Origin: Bifidobacterium criceti | GTDB lineage: Bacteria > Actinomycetota > Actinomycetes > Actinomycetales > Bifidobacteriaceae | Length of the DNA: 48,151 bases | Direction of reading: 5' to 3' | Assembly: GCF_002286935.1 (NCBI RefSeq) | Contig: NZ_MVOH01000009.1 | Coordinates: 1 to 48,151 of the forward strand | Shown here: one piece after another, positions 9,093 to 17,656 of the stretch | Layout of the letters: each line of letters opens with the position of its first letter | How positions within the stretch are numbered: position 1 is the first letter of the stretch | The notes under the pieces: model-generated | Database searches by the model: none | Seen by the model: the letters and a program-made list of their open reading frames with translations, nothing else | Told to the model about the DNA's origin: nothing | Program-made: the position numbers and the translations under genes

Positions 9093-10253
9093 ATGGCAGT
9101 GCGGTTTTCGGCGGTCACGGCGAACATGCCGGCGAATGTCTTCGAGAGGATGGACAGGAAAGTGGCCGAGGCGAGGCGCGGCGGCGCCGATGTCATCGAC
9201 CTGTCGAAAGGCAATCCGGATGGGTTCCCCGAACCCTTCATCCGCGAGGCGGCGCGCGCGGGCGTCGACGAGCCGCTCAACGCGCGCTACACGCCGTTCG
9301 ACGGCAAACGGCGGTTCCTCGACGCTGCAGCCGGATGGTACGCGCGTGTGCACGGGGTGGCGCTCGACGCGTCCCGTGAGCTGTTCGCCGTCGAAGGCGC
9401 CGTCGATGGCCTCGCGACGCTCTTCAGCGTCCTGCTCGACGCGGGGGACACGGTCGCGTTCGCCGACCCGTACTATCCGTCCTACCACTGCATGGCCGCG
9501 TTGCGTGGCGCGCGCGAACTGCTGCTGCCCGCGCGCGCCGACCTCGGCTGGCTGCCGGACCTCGACGCCGTGCCCACGGACGTGTGGGACGATGTGCGCG
9601 TCCTCGTGCTCAACTATCCGAACAATCCGACCGGCGCACAGGCGCCCGCATCGTTCTTCCGCCATGCGGCCGACCTCGCGCACCGCCATGATTTCGTCGT
9701 CGTGCACGACTTCGCGTACGCGGGGCTCGGCGTGGACGGCCAACAGGTGAGCCTGCTTGAGGCGGTCGGCGTCGACGAACGCGCGGTCGAAGTGTGCTCG
9801 CTTTCGAAGATGTATGCGATGGCCGGTTGGCGTGCCGGATTTATCGCCGGTAGTGAACGCATTGTTGACGTCGCGAAGGAATTCCATTATCAAATGGGTT
9901 CTATGATCACTTCATTCGTACAGGACGCTGGCGCGTCGGCTCTGGAAAGCGACCAGAGCTGCGTCGCGCGGCTCGCGGCGCATTATGCCGCGCGCCGCGC
10001 CGTCGTCGCCGGTGGCTTGCGCGCATTGGGGTACGATCTGTTCGATTCTCCGGGCGGACTGTATGTATGGATGCATGCGCCGCAAGGATTCGACGGCGAC
10101 CGTTTCGCCGACACGCTCCTCGAACGCGCCGGCGTCGCCGTGCTGCCCGGATCATGCTTCGGGCATGAGGGCGCCGACCATGTACGACTGAGCCTGCTGC
10201 AGCCGGGCGACCGCCTCAAGGAGGCCGTGCGCCGCATCGGCCGGTGTTGTTGA
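9093..10253 (+). CDS. Class I/II PLP-dependent aminotransferase
   Basis: Predicted 386-residue fold-type I aminotransferase. The substrate-binding NYPNNPTGA motif and the PLP-lysine motif SLSKMYAMAGWRAGF are clear, and VHDFAYAGLG holds the PLP-contacting Asp and Tyr. The family includes aspartate, LL-diaminopimelate and branched-chain or sulfur amino-acid aminotransferases; substrate specificity cannot be assigned. ATG 9093 follows AGGAAAGGAG. Its position between metNIQ and a polar-amino-acid importer suggests a role in amino-acid metabolism. About 80 bases just after the PLP lysine (9841-9920) use unusually AT-rich codons. Confidence 0.85.
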   Translation: MAVRFSAVTANMPANVFERMDRKVAEARRGGADVIDLSKGNPDGFPEPFIREAARAGVDEPLNARYTPFDGKRRFLDAAAGWYARVHGVALDASRELFAVEGAVDGLATLFSVLLDAGDTVAFADPYYPSYHCMAALRGARELLLPARADLGWLPDLDAVPTDVWDDVRVLVLNYPNNPTGAQAPASFFRHAADLAHRHDFVVVHDFAYAGLGVDGQQVSLLEAVGVDERAVEVCSLSKMYAMAGWRAGFIAGSERIVDVAKEFHYQMGSMITSFVQDAGASALESDQSCVARLAAHYAARRAVVAGGLRALGYDLFDSPGGLYVWMHAPQGFDGDRFADTLLERAGVAVLPGSCFGHEGADHVRLSLLQPGDRLKEAVRRIGRCC

Positions 10254-10254
10254 C

Positions 10255-10320
10255 GGACATCCAGATGGGTGGCGCCGTCCCCGCGATGCCCGAAACGAGG
10301 GATACGCGGGACGGATGTCC
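10255..10320 (+). terminator. Long imperfect hairpin after the aminotransferase gene
   Basis: GGACAT (10255-10260) pairs with ATGTCC (10315-10320), enclosing CCGTCCCCGCG paired with CGCGGGACGG (one bulge). It begins 2 nt after the stop codon. No T-tract follows, so it may be a weak terminator or a leader structure of the next operon. Confidence 0.5.
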
Positions 10321-10350
10321 ACTACTGATAGCCACATAGTGGAATATCAT
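10318..10350 (+). promoter_or_regulatory. Inverted repeat overlapping a putative -10 region upstream of the amino-acid ABC operon
   Basis: A perfect 7-bp inverted repeat, TCCACTA (10318-10324) and TAGTGGA (10337-10343), with a 12-nt spacer sits immediately before TATCAT (10345-10350), a good -10 candidate. The geometry suits a dimeric repressor site; no regulator is identified and no clear -35 is seen. Confidence 0.4.
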
Positions 10351-10432
10351 GTCAAACAGCAACAATCATCGGTCACACTCTCGGGAGGTCCACGCGACCT
10401 GACCCGACCAGCAGCGAAGGAGGAATCGGCGG

Positions 10433-11089
10433 ATGCTCGATTGGTCGTTCATCGAGCGTTATGCACCGTTCTTCGTGAACGGCGCGTGGATGACATTGTT
10501 CATCTCCGTGTTCGGCATCGCGCTCGCCGTCATCACCGGCCTCATATGCGCGGCGGTCGAGACCGCGCGCATACCGGTCCTACGGCAGGCCGTCGCCGTC
10601 TACATCGAAATCAGCCGCAACACGCCGCTCCTCGTCCAACTGTACTTCCTGTACTTCGGACTGCCGAAGCTCGGCTTCGTCTGGTCGGCGGAAATGTGCG
10701 CGATCATCGGACTTGGGTTCCTCGGCGGTTCGTACATGGCGGAATCGATGCGCGCGGGATTGCAGGCCGTGCCGCAGATCCAACGGGAGAACGCGTACAT
10801 GCTCGGCTTCAACAGGCGGCAGACGCTCGTGCACGTCGTCATCCCACAAGCGATCAGCATATCGACGCCCGGCATCGTCGCGAACATCATCTTCCTCATC
10901 AAGGAATCGTCGGTCGTCTCGGCGATCGCGCTCGCGGACGTCATGTACATGGCGAAGGACCTCATGGGCATCACCTATGACACCTACGAGTCGCTCTTCA
11001 TGCTCATCGTGACCTACCTGATCATCCTGCTGCCGATCTCGATCCTCGGCACGTGGCTTGAGAGGAGGTTCGACTATGCAAGGCGCTAA
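10433..11089 (+). CDS. Polar amino acid ABC transporter permease (first)
   Basis: Predicted 218-residue inner-membrane permease of the His/Glu/Gln/Arg/cystine (PAAT) family. The family hallmark VYIEISRNTPLLVQLYFLYF follows the first helices, and the coupling segment MRAGLQAVPQIQRENAYMLGF matches the EAA loop. ATG 10433 follows AAGGAGG. It is the first gene of a four-gene set; two different permeases plus one ATPase and one lipoprotein make a standard heterodimeric importer. Confidence 0.92.
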   Translation: MLDWSFIERYAPFFVNGAWMTLFISVFGIALAVITGLICAAVETARIPVLRQAVAVYIEISRNTPLLVQLYFLYFGLPKLGFVWSAEMCAIIGLGFLGGSYMAESMRAGLQAVPQIQRENAYMLGFNRRQTLVHVVIPQAISISTPGIVANIIFLIKESSVVSAIALADVMYMAKDLMGITYDTYESLFMLIVTYLIILLPISILGTWLERRFDYARR

Positions 11090-11750
11090 CATCCTGCTCG
11101 AACCGGGCGTGTTCCCACGCCTGCTCCAAGGGCTGTGGGTGACGGTCTGGATCGCCGCCGTCTCGGTCCTGCTAAGCGTGCCCGTCGGCCTCGTATGCGG
11201 ATGGCTCATGACATTGCGCAACCCAGTCGTCCGCGTCATCATGCGCGTCTACCTCGATTTCATCCGCATCATGCCGCAGCTCGCGTTGCTGTTCATCGCA
11301 TACTACGGCATCGCGCGCGCATGGAACTGGAACCTCGACGCGACGGGCGCGTGCGTGCTCGTCTTCATCCTGTGGGGCGGAGCCGAACTCGGCGACCTGA
11401 CGCGCGGCGCGCTGCAATCGATCCCCGAAGTGCAGCATGAGACCGCATACATGCTCGGCTTGAGCAACTGGCAGGCGTTCATCCACGTCATCCTGCCGCA
11501 GGCCGTGCGCCGCCTGCTGCCGGGCTCCGTCAACCTCGCGACGCGCATCGTCAAGACGACGTCGCTCGCCGTATTGCTCGGCGTCGTCGAGGTCATCAAA
11601 GTGGGGCAGCAGATCATCGACGCGAACCGCTTCCAATATCCGACGGGCACGTTGTGGGTCTACGGCGTGATTTTCCTGATGTATTTCATCGTGTGCTGGC
11701 CGCTTTCGCTCGTGGCGCACGCGCTCGAGAAAAGGTGGGCGAATGACTGA
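11076..11750 (+). CDS. Polar amino acid ABC transporter permease (second)
   Basis: Predicted 224-residue partner permease. The conserved VYLDFIRIMPQLALLFIAYY motif and the EAA-type loop GALQSIPEVQHETAYMLGL are visible. ATG 11076 follows GAGAGGAGG located in the end of the preceding gene, and the two genes overlap by 14 nt, so they are translationally coupled. The canonical R-N/G-T-P of the family motif reads R-I-M-P here, a mild variation. Confidence 0.92.
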   Translation: MQGANILLEPGVFPRLLQGLWVTVWIAAVSVLLSVPVGLVCGWLMTLRNPVVRVIMRVYLDFIRIMPQLALLFIAYYGIARAWNWNLDATGACVLVFILWGGAELGDLTRGALQSIPEVQHETAYMLGLSNWQAFIHVILPQAVRRLLPGSVNLATRIVKTTSLAVLLGVVEVIKVGQQIIDANRFQYPTGTLWVYGVIFLMYFIVCWPLSLVAHALEKRWAND

Positions 11751-12600
11751 AACGAACAAACCTGACGCGCATGGCGCGCCAATCGCGCTCAGTGTACGCG
11801 ACCTCACAAAGCACTACGCGGACGCCGCACACAACGTCTTCGACGGCATATCATTCGATGTGCCGAAAGGGAAGGTCCTCGTCGTCGTCGGACCGTCAGG
11901 ATCGGGAAAATCGACACTGCTGCGCACGATCGCGGGACTCGAACCAATCCAGGGCGGCACGATCGCGCTCAACGGCGACGTCATCGAGACCGGACAGCCC
12001 GGCAATGAGAACAGCGGACGCGTCAAGCGCGGCGAGGACCTGCGTACGAAATTCGGCATGGTCTTCCAAAGCTACGACCTGTTCCCGAACAAGGATGTGC
12101 TCGGCAACATCACGATGGCGCCGATGCTCGTGCAGAAGCGCAAGAAGGAGGAGGTCGAACGCGAAGCGCTCGAACTGCTCGACCGTGTGCATCTCGCCGA
12201 CCGCGCACATGCGAAACCGCATGAGCTTTCCGGAGGCCAACGCCAGCGCGTCGCGATCTGCCGCGCGCTCATCCTGCACCCCGAGATCCTGCTGCTTGAC
12301 GAGATCACGGCGGCGCTCGACCCGGAAATGGTGCACGAAGTGCTCGAAGTCGTCGTCGAACTCGCCGACGCCGGACAGACGATGCTCATCGTGACCCACG
12401 AGATGAGCTTCGCGCGCGCGATCGCGGACCGTGTGATCCTGCTGTCGGACGGGGGCATCGCGGAACGCTCGGATGATCCGGAGACGTTCTTCACGCATCC
12501 GAAGACGGCACGTGCGCAGGAGTTCCTGCACTCGTTCGACTTCGTGCGCCACCGCAACGCGCAGGCGGAGCGCGAACTCAAGGCATTCGACGACGAGTGA
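11743..12600 (+). CDS. Amino acid ABC transporter ATP-binding protein
   Basis: Predicted 285-residue ATPase of the GlnQ/HisP group. Walker A is GPSGSGKST, signature LSGGQRQR, Walker B ILLLDEITAALDPE and switch His VTHEMSFAR. It is somewhat longer than the usual 240-250 residues because of an insertion after the A-subdomain start (around GQPGNENSGRVKRGEDLRTK) and a C-terminal tail of about 25 residues. The start overlaps the end of the second permease by 8 nt. Confidence 0.93.
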   Translation: MTETNKPDAHGAPIALSVRDLTKHYADAAHNVFDGISFDVPKGKVLVVVGPSGSGKSTLLRTIAGLEPIQGGTIALNGDVIETGQPGNENSGRVKRGEDLRTKFGMVFQSYDLFPNKDVLGNITMAPMLVQKRKKEEVEREALELLDRVHLADRAHAKPHELSGGQRQRVAICRALILHPEILLLDEITAALDPEMVHEVLEVVVELADAGQTMLIVTHEMSFARAIADRVILLSDGGIAERSDDPETFFTHPKTARAQEFLHSFDFVRHRNAQAERELKAFDDE

Positions 12601-12729
12601 ACGCATTGCCCGCGTAGCGGACACCGAAACGGATGTCTGTATGACCGTATCAGGTCGGCGATCAAGACTTCATCCGAACAACAACATCACCAACAACGAA
12701 ACCACGGAAGAGCACGGAAAGGAAGCACC

Positions 12730-13635
12730 ATGAGCTCATCCATTGTCAAACAGCTCGGCAAGGCGATCGCGGCGGCAGGCGCGGCGGTCCTGATGATGAC
12801 GGCTGTCGCGGCGTGCGGTCCGTCCGCATCGACGCCGAGCGAAGCCGGCTCCTCCGCGTCGTCGGGCACGACGACCGCGAAGGCGCGCACGATCGACGAG
12901 ATCAAGAAGTCCGGCGAACTGCGCATCGCCGTGTTCTCGGACAAGGCGCCGTTCGGCTACGTCGACAAGGACGGCAAGTACGCGGGCTACGACATCGAGT
13001 TCGCGCAGGCGCTCGCCGACGGCCTCGGCGTCAAGCCCGAGTACACGTCGGTCGACCCGGCGGCGCGCGTCGACGTGCTCGCGTCGAACAAAGTCGACAT
13101 CACGCTCGCGAACTTCACCGAGACACCCGAACGCGCCGAGAAGGTGGACTTCTCGAAGCCGTATATGAAGGTCTCGCTCGGCGTCGTCTCCCCGGAGAGC
13201 AACGAGATCACCGACATCAGCCAGCTCAAGGGCAAGACGCTCATCGTCGCGAAGGGCACGACCGCCGAGACGTACTTCGAGAAGAACCATCCGGAGATCA
13301 AGCTGCAGAAGTACGACCAGTACGCGGACGCCTACAACGCGCTCCTCGACGGGCGCGGCGACGCGATGAGCACCGACAACACCGAGGTGCTCGCATGGGC
13401 GAAGGCCAATAAAGGCTACAAGGTCGGCATAACCGACATCGGCGACGTCGACGTCATCGCCGCGGCCGTGCAGAAAGGCAACACGGAGCTGCTCGACTAC
13501 ATCAATGACGAGATCGTCAAGCTCGGCAAGGAGAACTTCTTCCACAAGGATTACGAGAAGACGCTCAAGCCGGTCTACGGTGACGAGGTCAACCCCGACG
13601 ACATCGTCGTCGAAAGCGGCGAACTCGACGAGTGA
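12730..13635 (+). CDS. Amino acid ABC transporter substrate-binding lipoprotein (cystine/polar amino acid type)
   Basis: Predicted 301-residue lipoprotein of the SBP_bac_3 family. A signal peptide ends in a VAAC lipobox (Cys29), followed by a Ser/Thr/Ala linker. The mature domain shows SGELRIAVFSDKAPFGYVD, GYDIEFAQALADGLG and a hinge/ligand region KGTTAETYFEKNHPE. The last is reminiscent of cysteine/cystine-binding members, but ligand choice from sequence alone is tentative. AAGGAAG lies 6 nt before the ATG. It is placed 129 nt after the ATPase gene and followed by a strong hairpin, so it is probably the last gene of the importer operon. Confidence 0.88.
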   Translation: MSSSIVKQLGKAIAAAGAAVLMMTAVAACGPSASTPSEAGSSASSGTTTAKARTIDEIKKSGELRIAVFSDKAPFGYVDKDGKYAGYDIEFAQALADGLGVKPEYTSVDPAARVDVLASNKVDITLANFTETPERAEKVDFSKPYMKVSLGVVSPESNEITDISQLKGKTLIVAKGTTAETYFEKNHPEIKLQKYDQYADAYNALLDGRGDAMSTDNTEVLAWAKANKGYKVGITDIGDVDVIAAAVQKGNTELLDYINDEIVKLGKENFFHKDYEKTLKPVYGDEVNPDDIVVESGELDE

Positions 13636-13681
13636 ACCGGCATCGGCACCGTTATGCGACGCAATGCATGACCGTGTCCCG

Positions 13682-13730
13682 TATATGACGGAGGCGGCCG
13701 CCTACGATGGGCGGCCGCCTCCGTCATATA
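13682..13730. terminator. 21-bp perfect hairpin, terminator without U-tract
   Basis: Perfect inverted repeat 13682-13702 / 13710-13730 with a 7-nt loop. The outer part is TATATGAC/GTCATATA and the inner part GC-rich. It lies 46 nt after the binding-protein stop and ends that operon. The SPFH gene starts 123 nt further on. Confidence 0.75.
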
Positions 13731-13853
13731 CAGCGCCGTCAGCCTTCCGCGACCGCACATTCCAGCTCCCGGAACGTGCGGTCGACGCGCGTCGCGCGTC
13801 CGCTACAGTGGATGCCATTGTGCCCGCGTGGGCGCAGGAAAGAGGTAACCATC

Positions 13854-14801
13854 ATGTCCCCAGGCGCCATCGTCCTGATCGTCGTCGCTGTACTGCTGCT
13901 CATCGTGCTGCTCAGCTCGTGCTACGTCGTGCCGCAGCAGCAGGCGTATATCATCGAACGCTTCGGCAAGTTCAAGAAGGTCACGTTCGCGGGCATCCAT
14001 CTCAAGATTCCGTTCGTCGACAAGATCGCGATGAAGACGAACATGCGCGTGAGCCAGCTCAACGTCAAGATCGAGACGAAGACGCTCGACAACGTGTTCG
14101 TCGAAATCGTCGCGAGCACACAGTACCGCGTCAACGCGGCCGACGTCGCGAAGGCGTACTATGAGCTGCGCGACCCGGCGGGGCAGCTGCGCGCGTATAT
14201 GGAAGACGCGCTGCGTTCCGCGATCCCGATGCTCACGCTCGACGACGCGTTCGCGAAGAAGGACTCGGTCGCCGCCGATGTGCAGCAGACCGTCGGCGCC
14301 GAAATGGCGCGCTTCGGCTTCACCGTCGTCAAGACGCTCATCACGTCGATCGACCCGAGCCCGGCCGTCAAGGCGGCGATGGATTCGATCAACGCCGCGC
14401 AGCGCGAGAAGGAGGCGACGCGTCAGCGCGCCGAGGCGCAGCGCATCCAGATCGAGACGCAGGCGGCCGCGGAAGCCGAGAAAGTCAGGCTCCAGGGCGA
14501 GGGCCAGGCGAACTACCGCCGCGAGATCGCGACGGGTATCGTCGACCAGATCAAGAGCCTGCAGGCCGTCGGCATGGACATCGCCGAAGTGAACAACGTC
14601 GTGCTGTTCAACCAGTACCTCGACGTGTTGCGTTCGCTGTCCGACTCGCCGAACGGCAAGACGGTCGTGCTGCCGGCCTCGACACCCGGCGGCTACCGCG
14701 ACCTGTATGAGCAGATGACGAGCGCGATGCTCACGTCGCAGGAGAGCATCGCAACGCCGATGCCGCCGGCGTCACCGGCGCCGCGCGCGCCGCGTGTCTG
14801 A
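13854..14801 (+). CDS. SPFH/Band 7 (stomatin-like) membrane protein
   Basis: Predicted 315-residue stomatin/prohibitin-family protein thought to organise membrane microdomains. An N-terminal membrane anchor (residues 4-23) is followed by YVVPQQQAYIIERFGKF and the Band 7 domain (to about residue 190). A coiled-coil helix rich in Ala/Glu/Arg follows (around NAAQREKEATRQRAEAQR), then a Pro/Ala tail. Unlike many actinobacterial members, no NfeD gene is adjacent. The start ATG 13854 is supported by AGGAAAGAGG upstream. It is monocistronic and ends at a bidirectional terminator. Confidence 0.9.
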   Translation: MSPGAIVLIVVAVLLLIVLLSSCYVVPQQQAYIIERFGKFKKVTFAGIHLKIPFVDKIAMKTNMRVSQLNVKIETKTLDNVFVEIVASTQYRVNAADVAKAYYELRDPAGQLRAYMEDALRSAIPMLTLDDAFAKKDSVAADVQQTVGAEMARFGFTVVKTLITSIDPSPAVKAAMDSINAAQREKEATRQRAEAQRIQIETQAAAEAEKVRLQGEGQANYRREIATGIVDQIKSLQAVGMDIAEVNNVVLFNQYLDVLRSLSDSPNGKTVVLPASTPGGYRDLYEQMTSAMLTSQESIATPMPPASPAPRAPRV

Positions 14802-14840
14802 CCTCTGGGTCTTCCGCGGCAGATTGTCTGCAGCGCAACG

Positions 14841-14884
14841 CGAACGGTCCCCACACACCGCCGATGGTGTGTGGGGACCGTTCG
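14841..14884. terminator. Bidirectional terminator between convergent genes
   Basis: Perfect 19-bp stem 14841-14859 / 14866-14884 with a 6-nt loop, located between the SPFH gene and the convergent patatin-like gene. No U-tract is seen on the plus side. Confidence 0.8.
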
Positions 14885-14913
14885 TCGTAGTGCAGGGCGT
14901 GCGCGCAGCGGCG

Positions 14914-15762
14914 TCACGACGCGAGGAAGTCGGCGATCGGCGCGGCGGCCGCGTATCCGGCGCGGTACATGCGTTCGAGCCCCTCATAGGTCTTCGACAT
15001 CGTCGACAACCCGTACAGGTCCTCCGGCGCGATGATGAGCGCCTTGCCCTGCCGTTCCGCTTCCTTCGCGAGCGCGACCTCGTCGTTGTAGGTGCGGTAG
15101 CGGTTGAGGAGCGCTTCGGCGGCCGCGGGGTGGGAGCGCGCGAGGAGCCTTGCGGGGGCGACATCGTGGTGTTGTTCGCGCAGGACGTCCTTGAGCCGTG
15201 TGAGGACGACGACGATGCGGTCGTAGCCTTCGTCGAGCGCGCGCAATACCGGGACCGGGTCGGCGATGCCGCCGTCGAAGTACGGCACGCCGTCGATTGT
15301 GACCGGTTTGCACGCGACGGGCACCGCCGACGACGCCTTGAGGATTGCATAGTCGTCGTAGTGCATGTCGTGTTTCGTGAAGTAGCGTGGCTCCCCGGTC
15401 ACTCCGTTCGCGGCGACAACGGTGAATCCGGTCGGGTTCGCGGCGAAGGTCTCATAGTCGAGCGGGTTCTCGCCGTCATGGTTGCTCAACGTGCCGTAGA
15501 CGTAGTCAAGGTCGCAGTAGCTTCCTGTACGCGCGTAGGCTTCCATGCTCGCATATTCCTTGCGGAACGCGTATTCGGTGTAGAACGTGTGCGCACGCGT
15601 GTTCTGTTTCGCGATGAACGACGCGAGGTTCGCGCTGCCTGCGGATATGCCGTACGCGTGGTCGAAGGAGATGCCTTCGTCGAGGCAGCGGTCGAGGACG
15701 CCTGCGCCGAATATCGCACGGAAGCCGCCGCCGACGTCGATGATTGCTGTTCGGTTCGTCAT
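14914..15762 (-). CDS. Patatin-like phospholipase/lipid acyl hydrolase
   Basis: Predicted 282-residue patatin-fold hydrolase with a Ser-Asp dyad. The oxyanion loop GGGFRAIFGAGVLD is at the N-terminus, the nucleophile elbow is GISAGS (G-x-S-x-G), and the catalytic Asp is in YFDGGIADPVPV (DGG motif). The size fits the YjjU/RssA-like bacterial subgroup; its lipid substrate is unknown. The start ATG 15762 is chosen because TACAAT stands exactly 7 nt upstream, the leaderless pattern seen elsewhere here. Alternatives are ATG 15771 (GGTGAG upstream) and GTG 15798, which overlaps the murI stop. It lies just downstream of murI on the same strand. Confidence 0.85.
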   Translation of the reverse strand: MTNRTAIIDVGGGFRAIFGAGVLDRCLDEGISFDHAYGISAGSANLASFIAKQNTRAHTFYTEYAFRKEYASMEAYARTGSYCDLDYVYGTLSNHDGENPLDYETFAANPTGFTVVAANGVTGEPRYFTKHDMHYDDYAILKASSAVPVACKPVTIDGVPYFDGGIADPVPVLRALDEGYDRIVVVLTRLKDVLREQHHDVAPARLLARSHPAAAEALLNRYRTYNDEVALAKEAERQGKALIIAPEDLYGLSTMSKTYEGLERMYRAGYAAAAPIADFLAS

Positions 15763-15769
15763 TCGTGCC

Positions 15770-15775
15770 ATTGTA
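15770..15775 (-). promoter_or_regulatory. Putative -10 of a leaderless patatin-like gene transcript
   Basis: TACAAT on the minus strand is followed by 7 nt (GGCACGA) and then ATG 15762. Transcription starting at the ATG would give a leaderless mRNA. It would be internal to the murI operon. Confidence 0.5.
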
Positions 15776-15794
15776 CTCACCGTCGTCCACGCGC

Positions 15795-16601
15795 TCACTT
15801 GGCGGGGATGCGCGCGTCCTCGCCGCCTGTGTCGAGCAGTTCGCGCGCGAGCGTCGCGACACGCGGGGACGTGTCGGAATTCGTGAGTGTGACACCGCCT
15901 TGTGCGTCTTCGGATGCGAGTGCGCCGAGCGATTCGAGGACGACGTCGAGATGGTGGACGGTGCCGGCGTTGCCGTCGATGATTTCGACGGAATCGGGGA
16001 GCAGTTCGCGGAAATAGTCGCGGTAGAAGATGAAATGGGTGCAGCCGAGCACGACGGAATCGATTGTGTCGAGGTCGTATCCGTCGAAGTATCGGTGGAG
16101 TGTGCGCATGACGAGGTCGTCGTCGTCAAGCTCGCCATGTTCGACGATGCGCACGAGTTCCGGGCACGGTTGCGGATGGATCGTGTGTTCCGATTCGAAA
16201 CGGTGCATGAGCGCCGCGAATTTGTGTTCGCGCAACGTGAGCGGCGTCGCGGCGACGATGACGTGTTGGCGTTCGCCGTGGCCGCGGTCGCATGCGACTT
16301 TGAGCGCGGGTTCCATGCCGATGATCGGCAGGTCGTAGTGTTCGCGCAGTTCGGCGGCGGCGGCGCTCGTCGCGGTGTTGCATGCGATGACGATCGCCTT
16401 CGCGCCTTGCGCGACGAGGTCGTCGACGATATGGAACGACAGGTCGCGCACCTCTTCGGGTGTCTTCGTGCCGTAGGGCGCATGCGCGGAATCACCGAAG
16501 AACACGATGCGCTCGTGCGGCATCTCACGGCGGATCTCACGGACGACCGATATGCCGCCCAAACCGGAATCGAACACGCCTATCGGTGCCGACGAACTCA
16601 T
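15795..16601 (-). CDS. murI: Glutamate racemase
   Basis: Predicted 268-residue cofactor-independent racemase making D-glutamate for peptidoglycan. The N-terminal [15 protein letters not shown] is diagnostic. The two catalytic cysteines are seen in ACNTATS and GCTHF, and the substrate-binding GDSAHAPYG is present. ATG 16601 has GAGGAGG upstream, and a consensus-like promoter lies beyond it. The divergent neighbour is dapF, also a cell-wall precursor gene; the downstream patatin-like gene may be co-transcribed. Confidence 0.95.
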   Translation of the reverse strand: MSSSAPIGVFDSGLGGISVVREIRREMPHERIVFFGDSAHAPYGTKTPEEVRDLSFHIVDDLVAQGAKAIVIACNTATSAAAAELREHYDLPIIGMEPALKVACDRGHGERQHVIVAATPLTLREHKFAALMHRFESEHTIHPQPCPELVRIVEHGELDDDDLVMRTLHRYFDGYDLDTIDSVVLGCTHFIFYRDYFRELLPDSVEIIDGNAGTVHHLDVVLESLGALASEDAQGGVTLTNSDTSPRVATLARELLDTGGEDARIPAK

Positions 16602-16665
16602 GACTGCCTCCTCGATGCATGGTGCGATGCGCGGATCCGCCCGCATCCCGTGCCGTTCATGCGCC

Positions 16666-16694
16666 ATTATACGAAGCGGCGCGCATGAGGTCAG
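16666..16694 (-). promoter_or_regulatory. Promoter of murI
   Basis: On the minus strand CTGACC (16689-16694) and a perfect TATAAT (16666-16671) are spaced by 17 nt. They lie about 65 nt upstream of the murI start, leaving a 5' leader with SD GAGGAGG. Confidence 0.75.
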
Positions 16695-16726
16695 CGTAAC
16701 GGCGAACATGACGGCGCATGTTCGGG

Positions 16727-16732
16727 TACAGT
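16727..16732 (+). promoter_or_regulatory. Putative -10 of a leaderless dapF transcript
   Basis: TACAGT is followed by GAGGCGT (7 nt) and ATG 16740. The GAGG is too close to the ATG to act as a normal SD, so initiation at the ATG (leaderless mRNA) is the simpler reading. Confidence 0.5.
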
Positions 16733-16739
16733 GAGGCGT

Positions 16740-17633
16740 ATGAGCATTGCAATGACGGTTTACAAGACGCAGGCGACAGGCAACGATTTCGTCATGTTCG
16801 AGGACGCGGACGGCGCGTTCGATCCGCAGCCGAAGGAGGTCGCGAAGATCTGCGACAGGCATTTCGGCATCGGCGCCGACGGGCTGATCCGTGTCACGCG
16901 GCCGCAGCATGTCAAGGACATCAGCGACGAGGACCTCAAGGCGTGCGCCGACGCGCACGTCGAATGGTTCATGGACTACCGCAACGCCGACGGCTCGATC
17001 GCGCAGATGTGCGGCAACGGGTCGCGCGCGACGGCGCTCTTCATCCGCACGATGCACGGCATCGGCGGTGGCGGGCCGCTCAAGCTCGGCACACGCGCCG
17101 GCGTCAAGGAACTCACGCCGATGCCCGATGACGACGAGCTTGGCGCGCATGTGTTCCGCGTCGACATGGGCGCGTGGAAGACCGGTGATGAGGATGCGCA
17201 CACCGTGACCGTCGCCGGTGCGCCCGGCGAAGGCAAGGGCACGTTCGTCGATATGGGCAATCCACACATCGTCGTCGTCGTCGAGGATGCGTTCAGCACC
17301 TTGCCGGTGCTTGAGGATCTCGACCTGTCCAGGCCGCCCGTCGTCGTACCGGCGATCGAAGAGGGACAGAACGTCGAATTCGTGCGCATCGACGAAATCG
17401 ACGGTGCCGAGGACCGTGGGGAGGCGACGATGCGCGTGCACGAACGCGGATGCGGCGAAACGCTCTCATGCGGCACCGGGTTGTGCGCGACCGCGGTCGT
17501 GCTGCATGCGAAGACCGGCGTCAACCATTGGCGCATCACAGTGCGCGGAGGCAAAGTGGACGTGGATGTGACCGGTGACGACGTCATGCTGACCGGTCCC
17601 GCCGCGATCGTCGCGAAAGCGGAACTGCTCTGA
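16740..17633 (+). CDS. dapF: Diaminopimelate epimerase
   Basis: Predicted 297-residue PLP-independent epimerase converting LL-DAP to meso-DAP. The catalytic cysteine pair is visible in MCGNGSRA and in SCGTGLCA, and the N-terminal [12 protein letters not shown] and [11 protein letters not shown] fit the family. The start ATG 16740 is preferred because of the -10-like hexamer 7 nt upstream; ATG 16752 is an in-frame alternative that begins directly at the conserved MTVYK. It is divergent from murI across a 138-nt shared promoter region. Confidence 0.95.
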   Translation: MSIAMTVYKTQATGNDFVMFEDADGAFDPQPKEVAKICDRHFGIGADGLIRVTRPQHVKDISDEDLKACADAHVEWFMDYRNADGSIAQMCGNGSRATALFIRTMHGIGGGGPLKLGTRAGVKELTPMPDDDELGAHVFRVDMGAWKTGDEDAHTVTVAGAPGEGKGTFVDMGNPHIVVVVEDAFSTLPVLEDLDLSRPPVVVPAIEEGQNVEFVRIDEIDGAEDRGEATMRVHERGCGETLSCGTGLCATAVVLHAKTGVNHWRITVRGGKVDVDVTGDDVMLTGPAAIVAKAELL

Positions 17634-17656
17634 ACCGCTGAACGAGGACGTGGACG

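Noticed and set aside
15763..15798. GTG at 15798 overlapping the murI stop as the patatin start
   Set aside because: Coupling by GTGA is possible, but there is no SD and the extra 12 residues are not family-like; ATG 15762 with TACAAT 7 nt upstream is preferred.
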